From Eleginops maclovinus (Eukaryota > Chordata > Actinopteri > Perciformes > Eleginopidae): DNA of 64,000 nt. The DNA is taken from contig NC_086363.1 in the NCBI RefSeq assembly GCF_036324505.1, positions 12,352,653 through 12,416,652 on the forward strand. Reading direction: 5' to 3'. Of the stretch, positions 52,601-64,000 are shown in pieces (position 1 is the stretch's first letter; the number at the start of each line of letters is the position of its first letter). The translations under genes and the position numbers were made by a program. The notes under the pieces were generated by a model, which saw only the letters and a list, made by a program, of their open reading frames with translations, searched no databases and was not told the origin of the DNA.

Positions 52601-53516
52601 GCCACAAACTCTCTCTCTTTGTCGGCCGCCTGCCGCTGGGTCTTCTGGAAGCTGTTTAGGGCGGCGGAGAACTCATTAACCAGGCGCTCTTTCTGTAGCT
52701 TTCTCTGCCGCTAAAACACACAGAATAAAAATGTTAACAAAAAAGCCATGAGTGGAAGCCAAATCAGTGTGAAAAAGCAGGGAAATAATGACTTTTAAAA
52801 TTAAAGGGAAAGGTTAACAGTTCAGCACCTGGTCGGGGCCAACAGGAAGTGCACTGAATGCCTTGATGAGTCTGTCAGTGTCCTTTGCTAGCTGGTTGCC
52901 TTGCTGCTGTTTCTGTTGCCTGGTGAGCAAAGAAAAATGAACTGTATTTGGTTAAATAGAGAAGATAACATGCGACCCCATGTTCAGTACCAAGTATAAG
53001 CAGTTTATTGGTATGAAGAACAAACACATCCATGGCTGTGTGTGTAGTTCACAATATTAGCATTAGCCTGTATTACATTTAAAATGCAATATGTGCAACA
53101 CACTGTTATGTTTTGCATGGTTACAACTTTCAGAAAAAAATTCTACAAAAGGTGTATTTTTTCTCCAGCTTCATTCGTACTAAGATGTTGAATATAATAG
53201 ATCTATTGTCCAAAAACCAATAACTCACAGTGTCTGTTGTAACTTGCTGCTGTCCTGCTCTGTTCCCAGCGTAGAAACTGCCCTCTGCAGATCTGAGGCT
53301 ACGGAGGAAGACAGAGAGCACACACTGTTTATCTATTCTAATGCATCTACATCTGTCGACCATCATTCACAACGCAGAGTCAGCTGATGATAAGACTTCT
53401 GTTGGGTGTGTGTGTGTAGTGTGTATATTACTCAGCAGTGTCAGCTTCTGGATGTTGGAGCTGATGTTGTGCACCAAAGCACTGGGGTCCTCTGGAGTCC
53501 CAGCATGGTAGGCCAT
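49655..53516 (-). CDS. stx7: Syntaxin 7-like Qa-SNARE, 9 coding exons
   Basis: Coding exons in transcript order: 53516-53432, 53298-53229, 52919-52829, 52710-52573, 51518-51472, 51393-51303, 51195-51123, 50529-50447, 49750-49655; 257 residues (human STX7 261). All junctions are GT-AG and frame-consistent. The N-terminal Habc bundle includes [11 protein letters not shown] and [20 protein letters not shown]. The SNARE helix begins near [20 protein letters not shown] and continues through [12 protein letters not shown] and [14 protein letters not shown], with the central Gln of the Q-SNARE layer present (EQGD). The C-terminal anchor starts near residue 233 ([11 protein letters not shown]...LIIWG). 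[12 protein letters not shown] and the LIIWG ending favour syntaxin 7 over syntaxin 12. The protein pairs with VTI1B, STX8 and VAMP7/8 for late-endosome and lysosome fusion. ccn2 nearby fits the human 6q23 order. A stx7l-type paralogue remains possible. Confidence 0.93.
49797..50175. repeat. Diverged copy of the 43555-type repeat, stx7 intron 8
   Basis: It starts with agtggtggaatgcaactta, a typical end of this family. It contains ttttgatgctaacactttca and taacaggatttttacactgt in the expected order. Heavily mutated. Confidence 0.5.
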
Positions 53517-53522
53517 GATGGA

Positions 53523-55115
53523 GCTGTGGAGTAACAACGAAATCATGATGCAGATAGAAATGGCATTACAATTCTTTTTTTTTACCAAATTTGTCCAGAA
53601 CATTTTATTACAATGGGTTTTGTTCCTCAATAACTTTAAGCTGTCAATCATATTACCCAGCATGAAGTGGTATCAAAAGTATTCCATTTAAATGATGCAT
53701 GCATTTGTCTTTCGCCCAGCAAGCGTTTTTTGATTTAATAAAATGGGTGGAAAATTTGCTAAAAGTATAAAAGTTATCACTCAAAAACAACAAAAACATT
53801 GATGAAAGATCCAGCTACTGACAATCCAAGTGGCAGTTATACAAATGTATACTTGACCAATCTGGCCAAACGTTAAAAATTGTAATATCAAACAGTAGTA
53901 TGATTCATATTGTAATAATATACCATGTTTAACAATATTTGAAATGAACAGATTTGGAAAATGAGGGTCAATGAAGGGGCATGAGAAGCCAATACGTAGA
54001 GACTTGTCCATATGGCAAACAAAACAAAGAAAAGAAAATGTTAGTAGGCACTGGTGTAGAATAAAAATAATCTTGCTGCTTGCCCATTCCATTTAAAGGT
54101 CACCTATTGCGCAAAATCCACTTTGTCATGCCAAGTTGGAAGTTCATTTGCATTAAAAGATACACAATCAGCATTTTTGAAACAGGGCTAAAACAGAGGG
54201 GTATACGGCATATGCATGATCTCTTGTATTTCGAGTCAAACACTTCAGAGACAGGTTTTGTCTATATCTGAGACCTATAATATATTGTTGAAATACAGTA
54301 TATTAGGGGACCTTTGCAGATCCCCAAGTAGACCTTGAGTGTTCTTAAACTTTTGTCAATTTCAAATGCAATCAGGAGATCATTTTGAAATGAGACATCT
54401 GCTCTTATTTATTGTTTTTAAGCCTTGAATGGAACAGGGTTGGGTAAGGGATATTTACTTTAGTGCAGTCAAGCAGACTTCCTGTACTACTGACTCAAGA
54501 GGACGCAAACCATGACCAGCATGTAAATCAACATCTGTCAAGAAACTATCATAGGTTATCCAGCCATGTTGTTGCTATAGAAGGAAATACGTTTGATACT
54601 TTTTAATAAAGTACAATGATAAACTGTTACAAAATGTTCAGTTTAATTAAACGTGTTGCAACCTCCCTGTCTCTGTGTGTATTTTACCCTTCAATACAGT
54701 AGCGAGAAAAATGCGGAAATCACATAAGCTTTCAAATCTCAGGGAAATAATTGGATAATTGAGTCATTTTGAAACTGAGCACCTTATTAATACCCGGGTT
54801 AAAGTTGTCTTGATAGGTACTTTAGTCCAATGTTCACTGCGGGTGCAGAAGGCATTAAGTTACAATCAAAGTCGCAGCACAATCTGAAACGTTTTCTCTC
54901 TTGTTTCCGGTCAAAAAAAAAACACTTTCCTTTATTGTCGTTGGTCCTAACATTTGAAACGGCAACATAAGACATTATCTATATATTTAACCCTTCAGTG
55001 TTGTCAATCCTTGCTAAATAGAGCTAAATTGTGTCAAAGTCTAGAATTTACCTTTCTCTGTGTCTTGCAACAGCGACGTGTTTCCTGATTCTTTGCCCCT
55101 CCCCCGTCACATGAT
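53523..55115 (-). promoter_or_regulatory. stx7: stx7 5' noncoding exon, first intron and promoter region
   Basis: The first coding exon has a splice acceptor (CCACAG) ending at 53524, only seven bases before the ATG. An untranslated exon must therefore lie upstream. A good candidate ends at 55052 with donor AAAG|GTAAAT and extends to roughly 55090-55110. Next to it, GTCACATGAT at 55106-55115 is one base from the core of the CLEAR box (GTCACGTGAC) bound by TFEB/TFE3 at lysosomal genes. Promoter assignment is inferred; no TATA box is seen. Confidence 0.45.
54094..54318 (+). mobile_element. MITE with terminal inverted repeats, copy 2 (stx7 intron 1)
   Basis: The left end AAAGGTCACCTATT and right end TATTAGGGGACCTTTG are imperfect inverted repeats of about 14 bp. 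They bound a ~225-bp non-coding unit whose interior matches 5980-6145. Termini, size and lack of coding fit a non-autonomous DNA transposon. No clear target duplication was found. Confidence 0.72.
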
Positions 55116-55387
55116 GTCTGTCAGCAGTGCGGGCAAAAATCATCGCCATAAGAAAATAAAACAAGACAAAGAGATGGTTATACAATCAGAAGAAAAGTAA
55201 CAGAAAATAGAGATTATGAAAATATTTGTATCCACCTGGGTACTATTACTATAATAGAAACATATTCCTATCAAATGCATGTAGGAATTGAAAGTGAATA
55301 ACAGTTTCATTTCTTAGTATTACAAAACGTGTTGCATCCTCAACAAACAAATTAATTTAGATTAATAAATGTGATCTTAAATAGACA

Positions 55388-55460
55388 GTGCTCCAATATT
55401 GCCAAAGTACAGTTCTGGTGTACTTTATTTGAGTATTTCTATTACATGCTGCCCGTTTTT
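55388..55460. repeat. Fragment of the 43555-type repeat
   Basis: Words such as caaagtacagttctggtgta, ctttatttgagtatttctat and tacatgctg follow the order of the left half of the 43555-44058 repeat. Confidence 0.5.
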
Positions 55461-56402
55461 TTTTTTTTATAAAAGGGTCATTCCTAGTATTTGGTGCCAT
55501 TTGAGTCCCATTGACATAATATGGTATATTTTGTGTACAAATGGGCTTCTACTTATTTCTAAACCCTTTTCTTGTATGTTTAACCACCCTCTACCATAGG
55601 ACACAATTATATGTACACAGGATAAATGAATTTAAAATAAAATAGTCTGATTTTAGCACAAGTACACTAAAATACTATGTCCCCAGACATGTTTGCGTGA
55701 CTTCAGTTACATATATAAGTAAGGAAAATCTAATAAATTCAAGGTTTTTCATCATTTCTGTATTGTCTTATTTAAAGTATTTCTCACCAGATGTTATTTT
55801 CTGTTATTAATGCATTTTAAATGCTTAAAATCTTTCAAATATGTTATGTCCCTGAGTCAACTATCCCCCCTGTTACTCTGATGAGAATTCCATAGAACGC
55901 ATCATCTGACTATTCTTTTAGTCACATGACTCTCTAATGTAACAATATTTTTGGAGGGAAAACATTCAAGAAGAAGCAGAGTAAGTACCACTCTTTACTC
56001 AACATTTATTTCAATGTTTTATAAAGGTTTACTGATGAGGTCAAGCATAACACGTCCACCCTGTTATGCTTGTTTATAGTGGGAACTAATATTTGTTTGT
56101 AATTTTGATAATATGGTTAATAAACATGTTAAAAATCGTTGTCAGTGATCATCATGTACTAGCTTGTTGTTCATCAAATTAGCAGTAATGGCTGACTTTA
56201 GCATAAAATGTCCCCCCTGTTACTGTCCCTCCTGTTACTGTAATGCACGGTAACAGAGGGGACACATAGTAACAGGGTCGATATAAGATTTATATTTTGT
56301 TTCTTTAAGTGTGAATTGGTATGTATTATTAACGTATTATGTATTAATTTGCTGTATACTTCCAAAAAAGATGATTTGAAATAGTATGCATGTATTTGTC
56401 AG

Positions 56403-57526
<1,124 letters not shown>

Positions 57527-58099
57527 CTGTCTCCGTCTGTGTCTGTCTCTGTCTGTCTTGTTGTTGCATAGTTGAGAGGTGAGAGGTGTGAGTGATTTTT
57601 GGTGTACAGAGAGTTTGTTCAATGTGGACATGCATCTACATGAGTTTGTTGAGAGGTGCTAAATGTTTCTTGAATGTTTGTTGTTCACTGGTTTGATGTC
57701 CACCCTGTTACTTCCTGTCCACCCTGTTTCTCCTCTGTCCATCCTGTTACCTGTGTGTGTTTTTTATGTTAATTAAATCAAATCAACAAATGTAATGCAT
57801 GTCTCTGTGGTTATTTGAAGGGAATGAATCAGCAAAATAAATGTACTTAAAAATGGGTTCAAATTCCATTTATATTCCTTTTAAATCTAAAAGAAATGTG
57901 TTGAAATTACATTGTGCCTTAAACTGAACATGGCCTCTTTCAATATAATGCTTGTTTATGCATACTTTCTGAAAATATCCTTGCAGGGTGAAATGAGGGA
58001 CATTGTAGCTCTTAGAAAATGTAAATATTACTAAAACTGTGCATTCAAAACAGTTATCAAGAGGAATGAGAATGTCCCATAACAGGGTGGACATTTGGC

Positions 58100-59690
58100 T
58101 TACGTCATGTGTGAAGAATTTGGTAAAAAAACATTACAGTATAATATCCATAGCTGGACCAATACATTTTTCTTATAGTTTGAAAATCCCTCTTTCAGAT
58201 GAAATGTTAAAAACATCAAACATTTTGTATTTTTTGATTGAAAGTTACCATGCTGAAATGGCACCGAATAGTAAGATTGACCCAAAAGCATTCTTCTATA
58301 TTAAACATACAAAACACTAAAATGGGACTTGGTATTAACACCACTACCAAATGGAAACAATATGAACATTCTGCTTGCTTTAAAAGCATATTTGTAATGT
58401 ATATTATAATCAAATTCTCTGCACAATAAAGACATAAATGTTGTCTTTTTATTAGTGAATGTGCATTTGGAGAAGCAAACTGCAGACTCTGTAGTCATGT
58501 GTCCTGTGAGAATCTGACTTAAATCACAATATTTCAATGTGAAGCTCCTCATTTCTGACATCTTCCTCTCTTACCTTCCCGTCAGGCACTTTCACTTGTA
58601 CAGATCACTGTAAATATTGTATTATCTCATCTGACACTGACATACAGCCATCTCTGCTCTGGTATTGTTAATTTAAACTAACAATCTTTGTTTTCTATGT
58701 GGAACAAATCTGCTCAAATTATCAATGTTTTAATCAGGATTTAAAATCCATTTAGTTTAGTTCCAAGAACATTGTTGTTCAGGTTTTTTTGCGGGGACTT
58801 TGATACATAACTGTTTTGTCTTAAATCTTTGCTTCAGCCCTGCATGAAAAACCTGCTGACCTTGGATAAGGACGTAAGTCCTAAAGAAACAGAGATGTCT
58901 TGAACACCATGGTTCAATTTAGGTGACTAAATGATTTATCGTTATGTTGTCAGTGTAAGCTCAGCTGCTTAGAATATCAAAGTTCAGGCATGTTAACCAA
59001 ACAGCAAATGTTACAGACTCCGAATCCTCAAAATGTAATCTTTAACGTATACTTTCAGTGTCAGTTTGCCGACCAAAGGCTTATCAGGATGACCAGTTGC
59101 TATGCCCCTTGGTTGGGGATTGGTGAAATTAAAAAAAAGTCAAACTATATGCAAAACCATATAGACCGTTGGAGGACTGGAGCATCAGCTTGCCTGTACA
59201 TTGTCTAAAATATGTTAAGCTTTTGTTTTGTATCTGTAGCAAGTGCTGTTGAAAGTCACCTGAAAAAAGTGGCTGAAATGTGGAAAAAGGTTCATGCTGC
59301 AACAGCACAACAGAAAGATTTCTAAGACGTAGGGCAGCTTACATGGTACTGCCAGAGGACATTTCATCATATTTCTCCCCTGGAAAGCCACCTTCTAGGA
59401 ACATTCATCCCATGTTCTCATTAGATGTCCCGCCTAGAGAGGACATCATCAAGTTTTCTCCCCTGGAAGGCCCCCCTGAAGGCCTGCCATGCATGGAACA
59501 TATACAATTGTGAAACAATGATTCCTGTGTTGTATTAATCTTTTGAAGTGTGGTGGCCTTAAAAAAGCTGAACCTCTTTCGCACACAGTCTGTGGTCATT
59601 CACATCTGCACAATCTGGATTTGCCTCTTTTGACCGAAAGGACATTGATCTTATTTTGCTTTCAGTAAGCAGTAATGTTATCTGGGTTCA
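58100..59690. other. Intergenic stretch, no gene supported
   Basis: AT-rich sequence. A 77-codon open frame at 59280-59513 contains a self-similar pair: gaggacatttcatcat...tctcccctggaaagcc and gaggacatcatcaag...tctcccctggaaggcc, about 95 bases apart. This suggests an old repeat rather than a protein. Nothing else was recognised. Confidence 0.45.
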
Positions 59691-60250
59691 AATTGTTAGG
59701 GAATATTTTGTTTGAGCTTATAACCTTTTGCTCAGGCCTGTGACCTCTTCATAGATGTGACCATTGGTCTCCTCACAGCTGCTTGTGTACTGCTTGTTTT
59801 CAAGTTAGCCAGTTGTGTCCTTCCTCTGTCCTCTTCTGGCATAGGCTAACGGCCTTGCAGGTGCTGCTATCTTCATTAAGGGCTTCTGAAGCCTTGTGGG
59901 ACCTAAGATTGGCTTTATTGTTTAGGCACAGCTAGCTCCAGTTTATCTAGCCCCAGCTGCTCCGGTAAACACCTTATTTGTGACCTACATGACAGTTTAA
60001 GTTAGACGTATTGTCCGAGCTTGTTTAGTCTGGCGTTTGAAGAATGCTGATTACCCATTTGGAACTATTTTCGAGATCTTCAGAGTTGGTTTGGAAACCG
60101 CTGTGGTAACTCGTGTCTACAGTAAATGTCTTGTCAATTCTCCGGTCGTAACTCCGAATAAACCCAACGGTGTTTTGCCATCAAGTTCCAGCTCTCCCGT
60201 GTCTCTCTGAGTTTCGTCTCCATTGCTTCAGAAGTTTCCACCACACAAAT
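59689..60250 (+). mobile_element. Solo LTR with 5-bp target-site duplication
   Basis: The LTR runs 59694-60245 (552 bp). It begins TGTTAGG and ends CCACCACA, and is flanked by identical CAAAT at 59689-59693 and 60246-60250. A poly(A) signal AATAAA at 60157-60162 is followed by a CT-rich U5-like tail. No internal coding region or second LTR is present, so this is a solo LTR left by recombination of an LTR retroelement. The 5-bp duplication fits Gypsy, Copia or some endogenous retroviruses, and the family is not determined. Confidence 0.85.
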
Positions 60251-60436
60251 GACATGAAAACAGCATTCCAAGGGGGTTGTTGAGCATAATATTACATGAG
60301 CCATTGTGAATAAAATAAGACTCTCAGCTTTTTTAGATATGAAAAACCTTATTGTGGTTGATTGGATCGAGTCTGATGAGTTGACTGTTAGCTCTCTGTT
60401 GTCTTATTTCAAATTCACAATAAAGACCTACTTTTG

Positions 60437-60452
60437 AGTTTGTTTGTTTGTT

Positions 60453-60538
<86 letters not shown>
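60437..60538. repeat. (TTTG)n and (TG)n microsatellite
   Basis: Five TTTG-type units lead into about 40 TG units, ending about 150 bases upstream of the leg1 TATA box. Confidence 0.95.
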
Positions 60539-60539
<1 letters not shown>

Positions 60540-60691
60540 TTGTGTGTGTGGTTGTTAATATAATGGAGTGAATTTAAGTCACTGAGTGATAGCGTTGAGC
60601 AGTATGTACACACATTATCTTATCAGTCTGTCTGTGAGGGTCCATTGAACCACGTCACGTGATTTGTCCATGCTGTTCAAACGGTTTCGAG

Positions 60692-60698
60692 TATAAAA
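60692..60698 (+). promoter_or_regulatory. leg1: leg1 TATA box
   Basis: TATAAAA lies 57 bases upstream of the ATG at 60755, predicting transcription start near 60720-60728 and a leader of about 30 bases. An in-frame ATG at 60659 lies upstream of this TATA box and so should not be in the mRNA. Confidence 0.8.
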
Positions 60699-60754
60699 GA
60701 GCTGTTTTGTGTATGAAGTGTCAGTCCAGAGTGCCCTCTACCAGCTCCTCAGTT

Positions 60755-61527
60755 ATGCTGTTTCCTGCAGTCCTCGGTCTCCTCCTGGCATGTGCTGTGT
60801 CTCTCAGCAGCTCTGCTGTTATTCTAGAGAATGGCATGCCTGTCCTTTGGGGCCACACTGCTGGCCAGTTGTCTGACCTGCCGATACAGAATGACATCCT
60901 GACTCCAGACCCATTGCACTACCTTCACCGTATGAGTCTTTACCGACTGATGATAGCTGCCACAGACCCGTTTTTGGGATCCATGGGGACAAATGCCACA
61001 GACAGTCCAATCTGGGGACTTCCACTGCAACTCGGATGGATGCTAACCTCAGGTAAAGAGAAAAATACTTACTAGTTTGTTTCCTCCCCAAATGTGCAAA
61101 AGTGGATAGCGAATCTTCTTACCAATATAATGACCAAGTAACCTACTGTTGTGTCTGCAGGGCGTCTTGCTGACCCAACCGGTACTACAACCTGCGGCCT
61201 GCAAACAGGAGATACTATGTGCATTTCTTCTGAGAGCTGGTGGAGCTGTAAGTATGACAAACACACACACCCAATATACATACATACACATAGAACACCT
61301 AACATAAACCAAGCCACTTCTTTCACATCTAGGTGTGAACTACTTTGTCTCTGCACTGCCCTTCCTGTCTGCCGCACAGCAGGGCTTCATGGGAGAAGGA
61401 CTTCAGGTAAGTACACCCTAAAACAATTCCTGTACCAAACATCATAGAAATGTATCTGATAGTTATTGAGATATATCAGTCTGTATCATCAGAGCCACCC
61501 CAAGAGGCTAGCATGGCTTGAGAGCTA

Positions 61528-61595
<68 letters not shown>

Positions 61596-62824
61596 GTAAT
61601 GATGACTTATGTTGATACTATTAGGTCCAGATGCAGGTACCTGCAGGTGTGCAGGATTATTGCACCACATATGCTGATTGTTTGACTCACTACCCTGACG
61701 CCATGGCTAAATGGGATGCCTTTTTCCAGGTACATGAGTTACAAACACAAACAAATCCACATGTACATCACTGATTTTGATTAAGCGATGCACCTCTGAA
61801 GTTTAATGTTAATAATAACCCGTATTCAGCAACCCTTTGGAGTATCTCCCAAATGTTGTCTATGTGTGTTTAAAGGGTCTCAAGGCTGCAACTGACTCCC
61901 CTGTTGCTGAAAATGAGAAGAAAGACTACCTCCTTGGCCTCTACTGGGTAGCACAAATGGCTTCAACTTATGCCTCTGCTGCATGCAACGCCAGGTAATA
62001 GTTTGACATTTTATGAAATACACACACTTTTCTCAACACTTGTTTAAAAGTTGATAGTTGGATTATAAGATTGGTACTACTGTCATGGTTTTCTGTCAAA
62101 TAAGAGGCTGCAGCTGGTTAGTTTAGCTTAGCATAAAGACAGGCCGCAGTGGGGAAACAGAAGGAAGGTTATTAGAGTGGTATCATTTTTCCTAACTCGT
62201 GGCAACAAAGCCAATAAGCTGTCGGTTGTCTCCTCTACTCCAGACAGAGCCACTTCTCCTCTGTTGAGTTGTCGTTTTCTAAGAACTGGCTAAACTCAGC
62301 CGAATACGTTTCTGCTGCACATTTCCAGTCGAACTTGGCAAACTCTGCAATGTTCCTAACCCCTCTTCCAGGTCGTATTTTAAAGGTACGTCAACTACAA
62401 CTGCATCCAACCTTTAAATATATATACATTTTAAATCCTCTTCATTTAACCCAATTCTTGTTTTTTGTCAAATATATGCAACTAGGAGGGTGACCAAGCA
62501 CCTAACATAGCCGATCTGTCTACGGACGAAAACCATTCACTTTCTATCTTCTCCTGGATGTCCAACGCCAACACTTTACTGGGTAGGACACACATTATAT
62601 TACATCACAATGTAGCCTTCTTTATTGAATATGTGAGTTTCTAAGGATGACCATGATCATGTCATCCACCAGGTGGGAGACTGGTGAGTATGTGGAAAAG
62701 TGCCATGTGTTCAGTGCAAACAAGAGAAAAAGGCAGAGAGATGCTCGGGCAGCTCTTACTGGATCCCACATTCGCCACAACCACTTTCCTCTCCATCGTC
62801 ACAGGAATGACTACGGGCTGCTGA
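60755..62824 (+). CDS. leg1: LEG1 family secreted protein (liver-enriched gene 1), 8 exons
   Basis: Exons: 60755-61052, 61161-61247, 61333-61406, 61625-61729, 61876-61994, 62244-62385, 62486-62582, 62673-62824; 357 residues (zebrafish Leg1 is of similar length). All junctions are GT-AG and keep frame. The start at 60755 gives a signal peptide of about 20 residues ([20 protein letters not shown]). The mature part contains family-like stretches such as [66 protein letters not shown] and the C-terminal [19 protein letters not shown]. Cysteines recur in the middle ([27 protein letters not shown]). LEG1 proteins (human C6orf58) are secreted and in zebrafish are needed for liver outgrowth; the biochemical activity is not established. 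The 168-codon open frame at 62647-63153 is in the wrong frame and is not the gene. Zebrafish has tandem leg1 copies; only one is seen here. Confidence 0.92.
61530..61593. repeat. (TGA)n microsatellite in leg1 intron 3
   Basis: About 21 uninterrupted TGA/GAT units lie some 30 bases upstream of the exon 4 acceptor. The poly-His frame on the other strand is an artefact. Confidence 0.95.
62105..62165 (+). repeat. Dispersed repeat core in leg1 intron 5
   Basis: Contains ggttagtttagcttagcata, then aagacaggccgcagtgggga and aacagaaggaagg. It matches the core of the repeats at 18035, 30930 and (inverted) 35590. Confidence 0.55.
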
Positions 62825-64000
62825 AACATAGAGGACTAAAAAGTCGTAGTCAATGTTTTCATCTGAAAGTTAAAGAATCTAATTTGATTTGTTATATTTT
62901 TGTTTTTGTCACTCTTGTGACTATGTGTTACCAGATAAAGCCTCAACAAGCCTATTACTATGATTCCGTCCTCTTCCTGTTATATATTGCCATTGGAGTT
63001 TCATTGTTGATATGTAGCACAGAAAAACACTGGTTTGAAAATGCACAGGAGGAGTGTATTTGTACAGAACATCTTCAATCTTACAATGGCAATAAATACA
63101 TTGTTTTACACCAGGACAACTACAGGATGTATATGTGGGGCGTATGGCAGTAGGGGGCAGGTAAATAAGTACATTTACTACACTGCTGTACAATTTTATT
63201 AATATTTTTGGGTTCTAAATAATTGTACTCCACAAAATGTAGTAGGAAAAAATATGTTTTACTCCACTTTCAATTATTTAAAAAAACAAACAAGAACTGA
63301 GGTCTTAAATTATGATGCATTGGTATAATAAATAGTGAACACAAGTTTTATTACATTAATATCTTTCTTAGGATTTAAAAAATCAGTATTAACCAATTAT
63401 CAAGAGCTATTCCAATAGTGCCTCCTTGTGTTAATTTGATGTAAGTTCTAGCCTATCGTGGATTGTCAATGGGTGCAAAGTACAAAACCATGAAATGTTC
63501 CCACTATGTGTTAAAAATAACACCTTAAGTAATCTAAAATATACTTGATTTCTTAATGGTGACACCATCTGTTTGGTGTTTGCAAATGAAATTCAGATGC
63601 TTGTGACGGCTTGTTAAGTTTATTTTGTATTCCTGGAGAAAACATCCAGACATAATGCTAAAAGACAAACAGAGAGGCCATATCTTTGGGGAGAAAGATG
63701 TCCATTAGATTAATTGGATTCATCCTGTCCAGAGCCATACAAACCCCAAAAGAGCCTATTTTCTATTTGGATACACAACATTTGACTTTCCTGGAAATGG
63801 ATTATTGAACGGGGAGCAGAAACGCAAATAGTATTTCTGTGAAAATAAGATAAACGGGAAATCCCATGGATAGCATTCAAGTAAACAGGGTTAATGGAAA
63901 AGTATTTATTTCAACACAAAACATGACATTTACTTTAACAAAATACAACACACATGTCAAATCACTGTAGGTGATGGCATCACAAAAAAATGATATCTAA
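62825..64000. other. leg1 3' UTR and downstream noncoding sequence
   Basis: An AATAAA at 63091-63096 may end the leg1 transcript. Bases 63160-63260 (aataagtacatttactacac ... attgtactccacaaaatgta) are a diverged fragment of the 43555-type repeat. Near 63905 a minus-strand AATAAA (plus TTTATT) could be the 3' end of a convergent gene beyond the window, but there is no coding support. Confidence 0.4.

Noticed and set aside
59280..59513. 77-codon ORF with Pro-rich repeats
   Set aside because: The internal similarity is at DNA level and short; no start context, splice sites or known family. Listed only as a probable old repeat.
60659..60754. In-frame N-terminal extension of leg1 from an ATG at 60659
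   Set aside because: It lies upstream of the TATA box and would bury the signal peptide. The start at 60755 is better.
61530..61593. CRISPR-like or other periodic array
   Set aside because: It is a simple trinucleotide repeat without spacers. No CRISPR is expected in vertebrate DNA.
61476..61670. Poly-histidine open frame on the minus strand
   Set aside because: Antisense of the (TGA)n microsatellite in leg1 intron 3.
62647..63153. The 168-codon open frame, longest in the leg1 region
   Set aside because: It overlaps the last leg1 exon in a different frame. The correct frame gives the conserved LEG1 C-terminus and stops at 62824.

Overview
The window looks like nuclear DNA from a ray-finned fish, most likely an acanthomorph teleost. 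The evidence is compact intron-containing vertebrate genes, long (GT)n microsatellites, a tRNA-derived SINE with the A/B-box head and the tail typical of spiny-rayed fishes, and several small inverted-repeat elements of teleost type. Family and species calls come from reading translations only. No database search was run.

Layout: (1) 309-626 holds a small, unrecognised single-pass membrane protein ORF with a proline-rich tail. (2) 2319-8595 (+) is a 16-exon phospholipase B1-like gene encoding one GDSL/SGNH lipase domain. (3) 12514-19623 (+) is chromogranin A (chga): CRE and TATA box, 8 coding exons, one GC-AG intron, poly(A) signal. (4) 21231-24008 (-) is the five-exon CTGF gene (ccn2) with its TATA box. 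(5) 24.3-48.4 kb is gene-poor and holds microsatellites, a SINE, old repeat fragments and no gene I can support. (6) 48419-55115 (-) is a syntaxin-7-like Qa-SNARE gene with nine coding exons and one 5' noncoding exon. (7) 55862-58093 is the most unusual segment. A small unrecognised gene (basic coiled region plus a compact Tudor/PWWP-like C-terminal module) is enclosed by ten copies of a 15-bp motif, TGTCCMCCCTGTTAC, in both orientations. Its reading frame breaks close to the apparent start codon. (8) 59694-60245 is a solo LTR bounded by a 5-bp target duplication. (9) 60692-63096 (+) is a liver-enriched-gene-1 (LEG1) family gene with 8 exons and a TATA box. The rest, to 64000, is noncoding.

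The genes do not form one pathway. ccn2 next to stx7 matches the human 6q23 neighbourhood, and LEG1 (C6orf58) is also on human 6q, so the right half looks like a conserved chromosome-6-type block. MOXD1, which lies between CCN2 and STX7 in human, was not found. Several products are secretory: chromogranin A (granule cargo), CCN2 (matricellular), LEG1 (secreted) and the PLB1-like lipase (membrane or GPI anchored). Syntaxin 7 acts in endosome-lysosome fusion.
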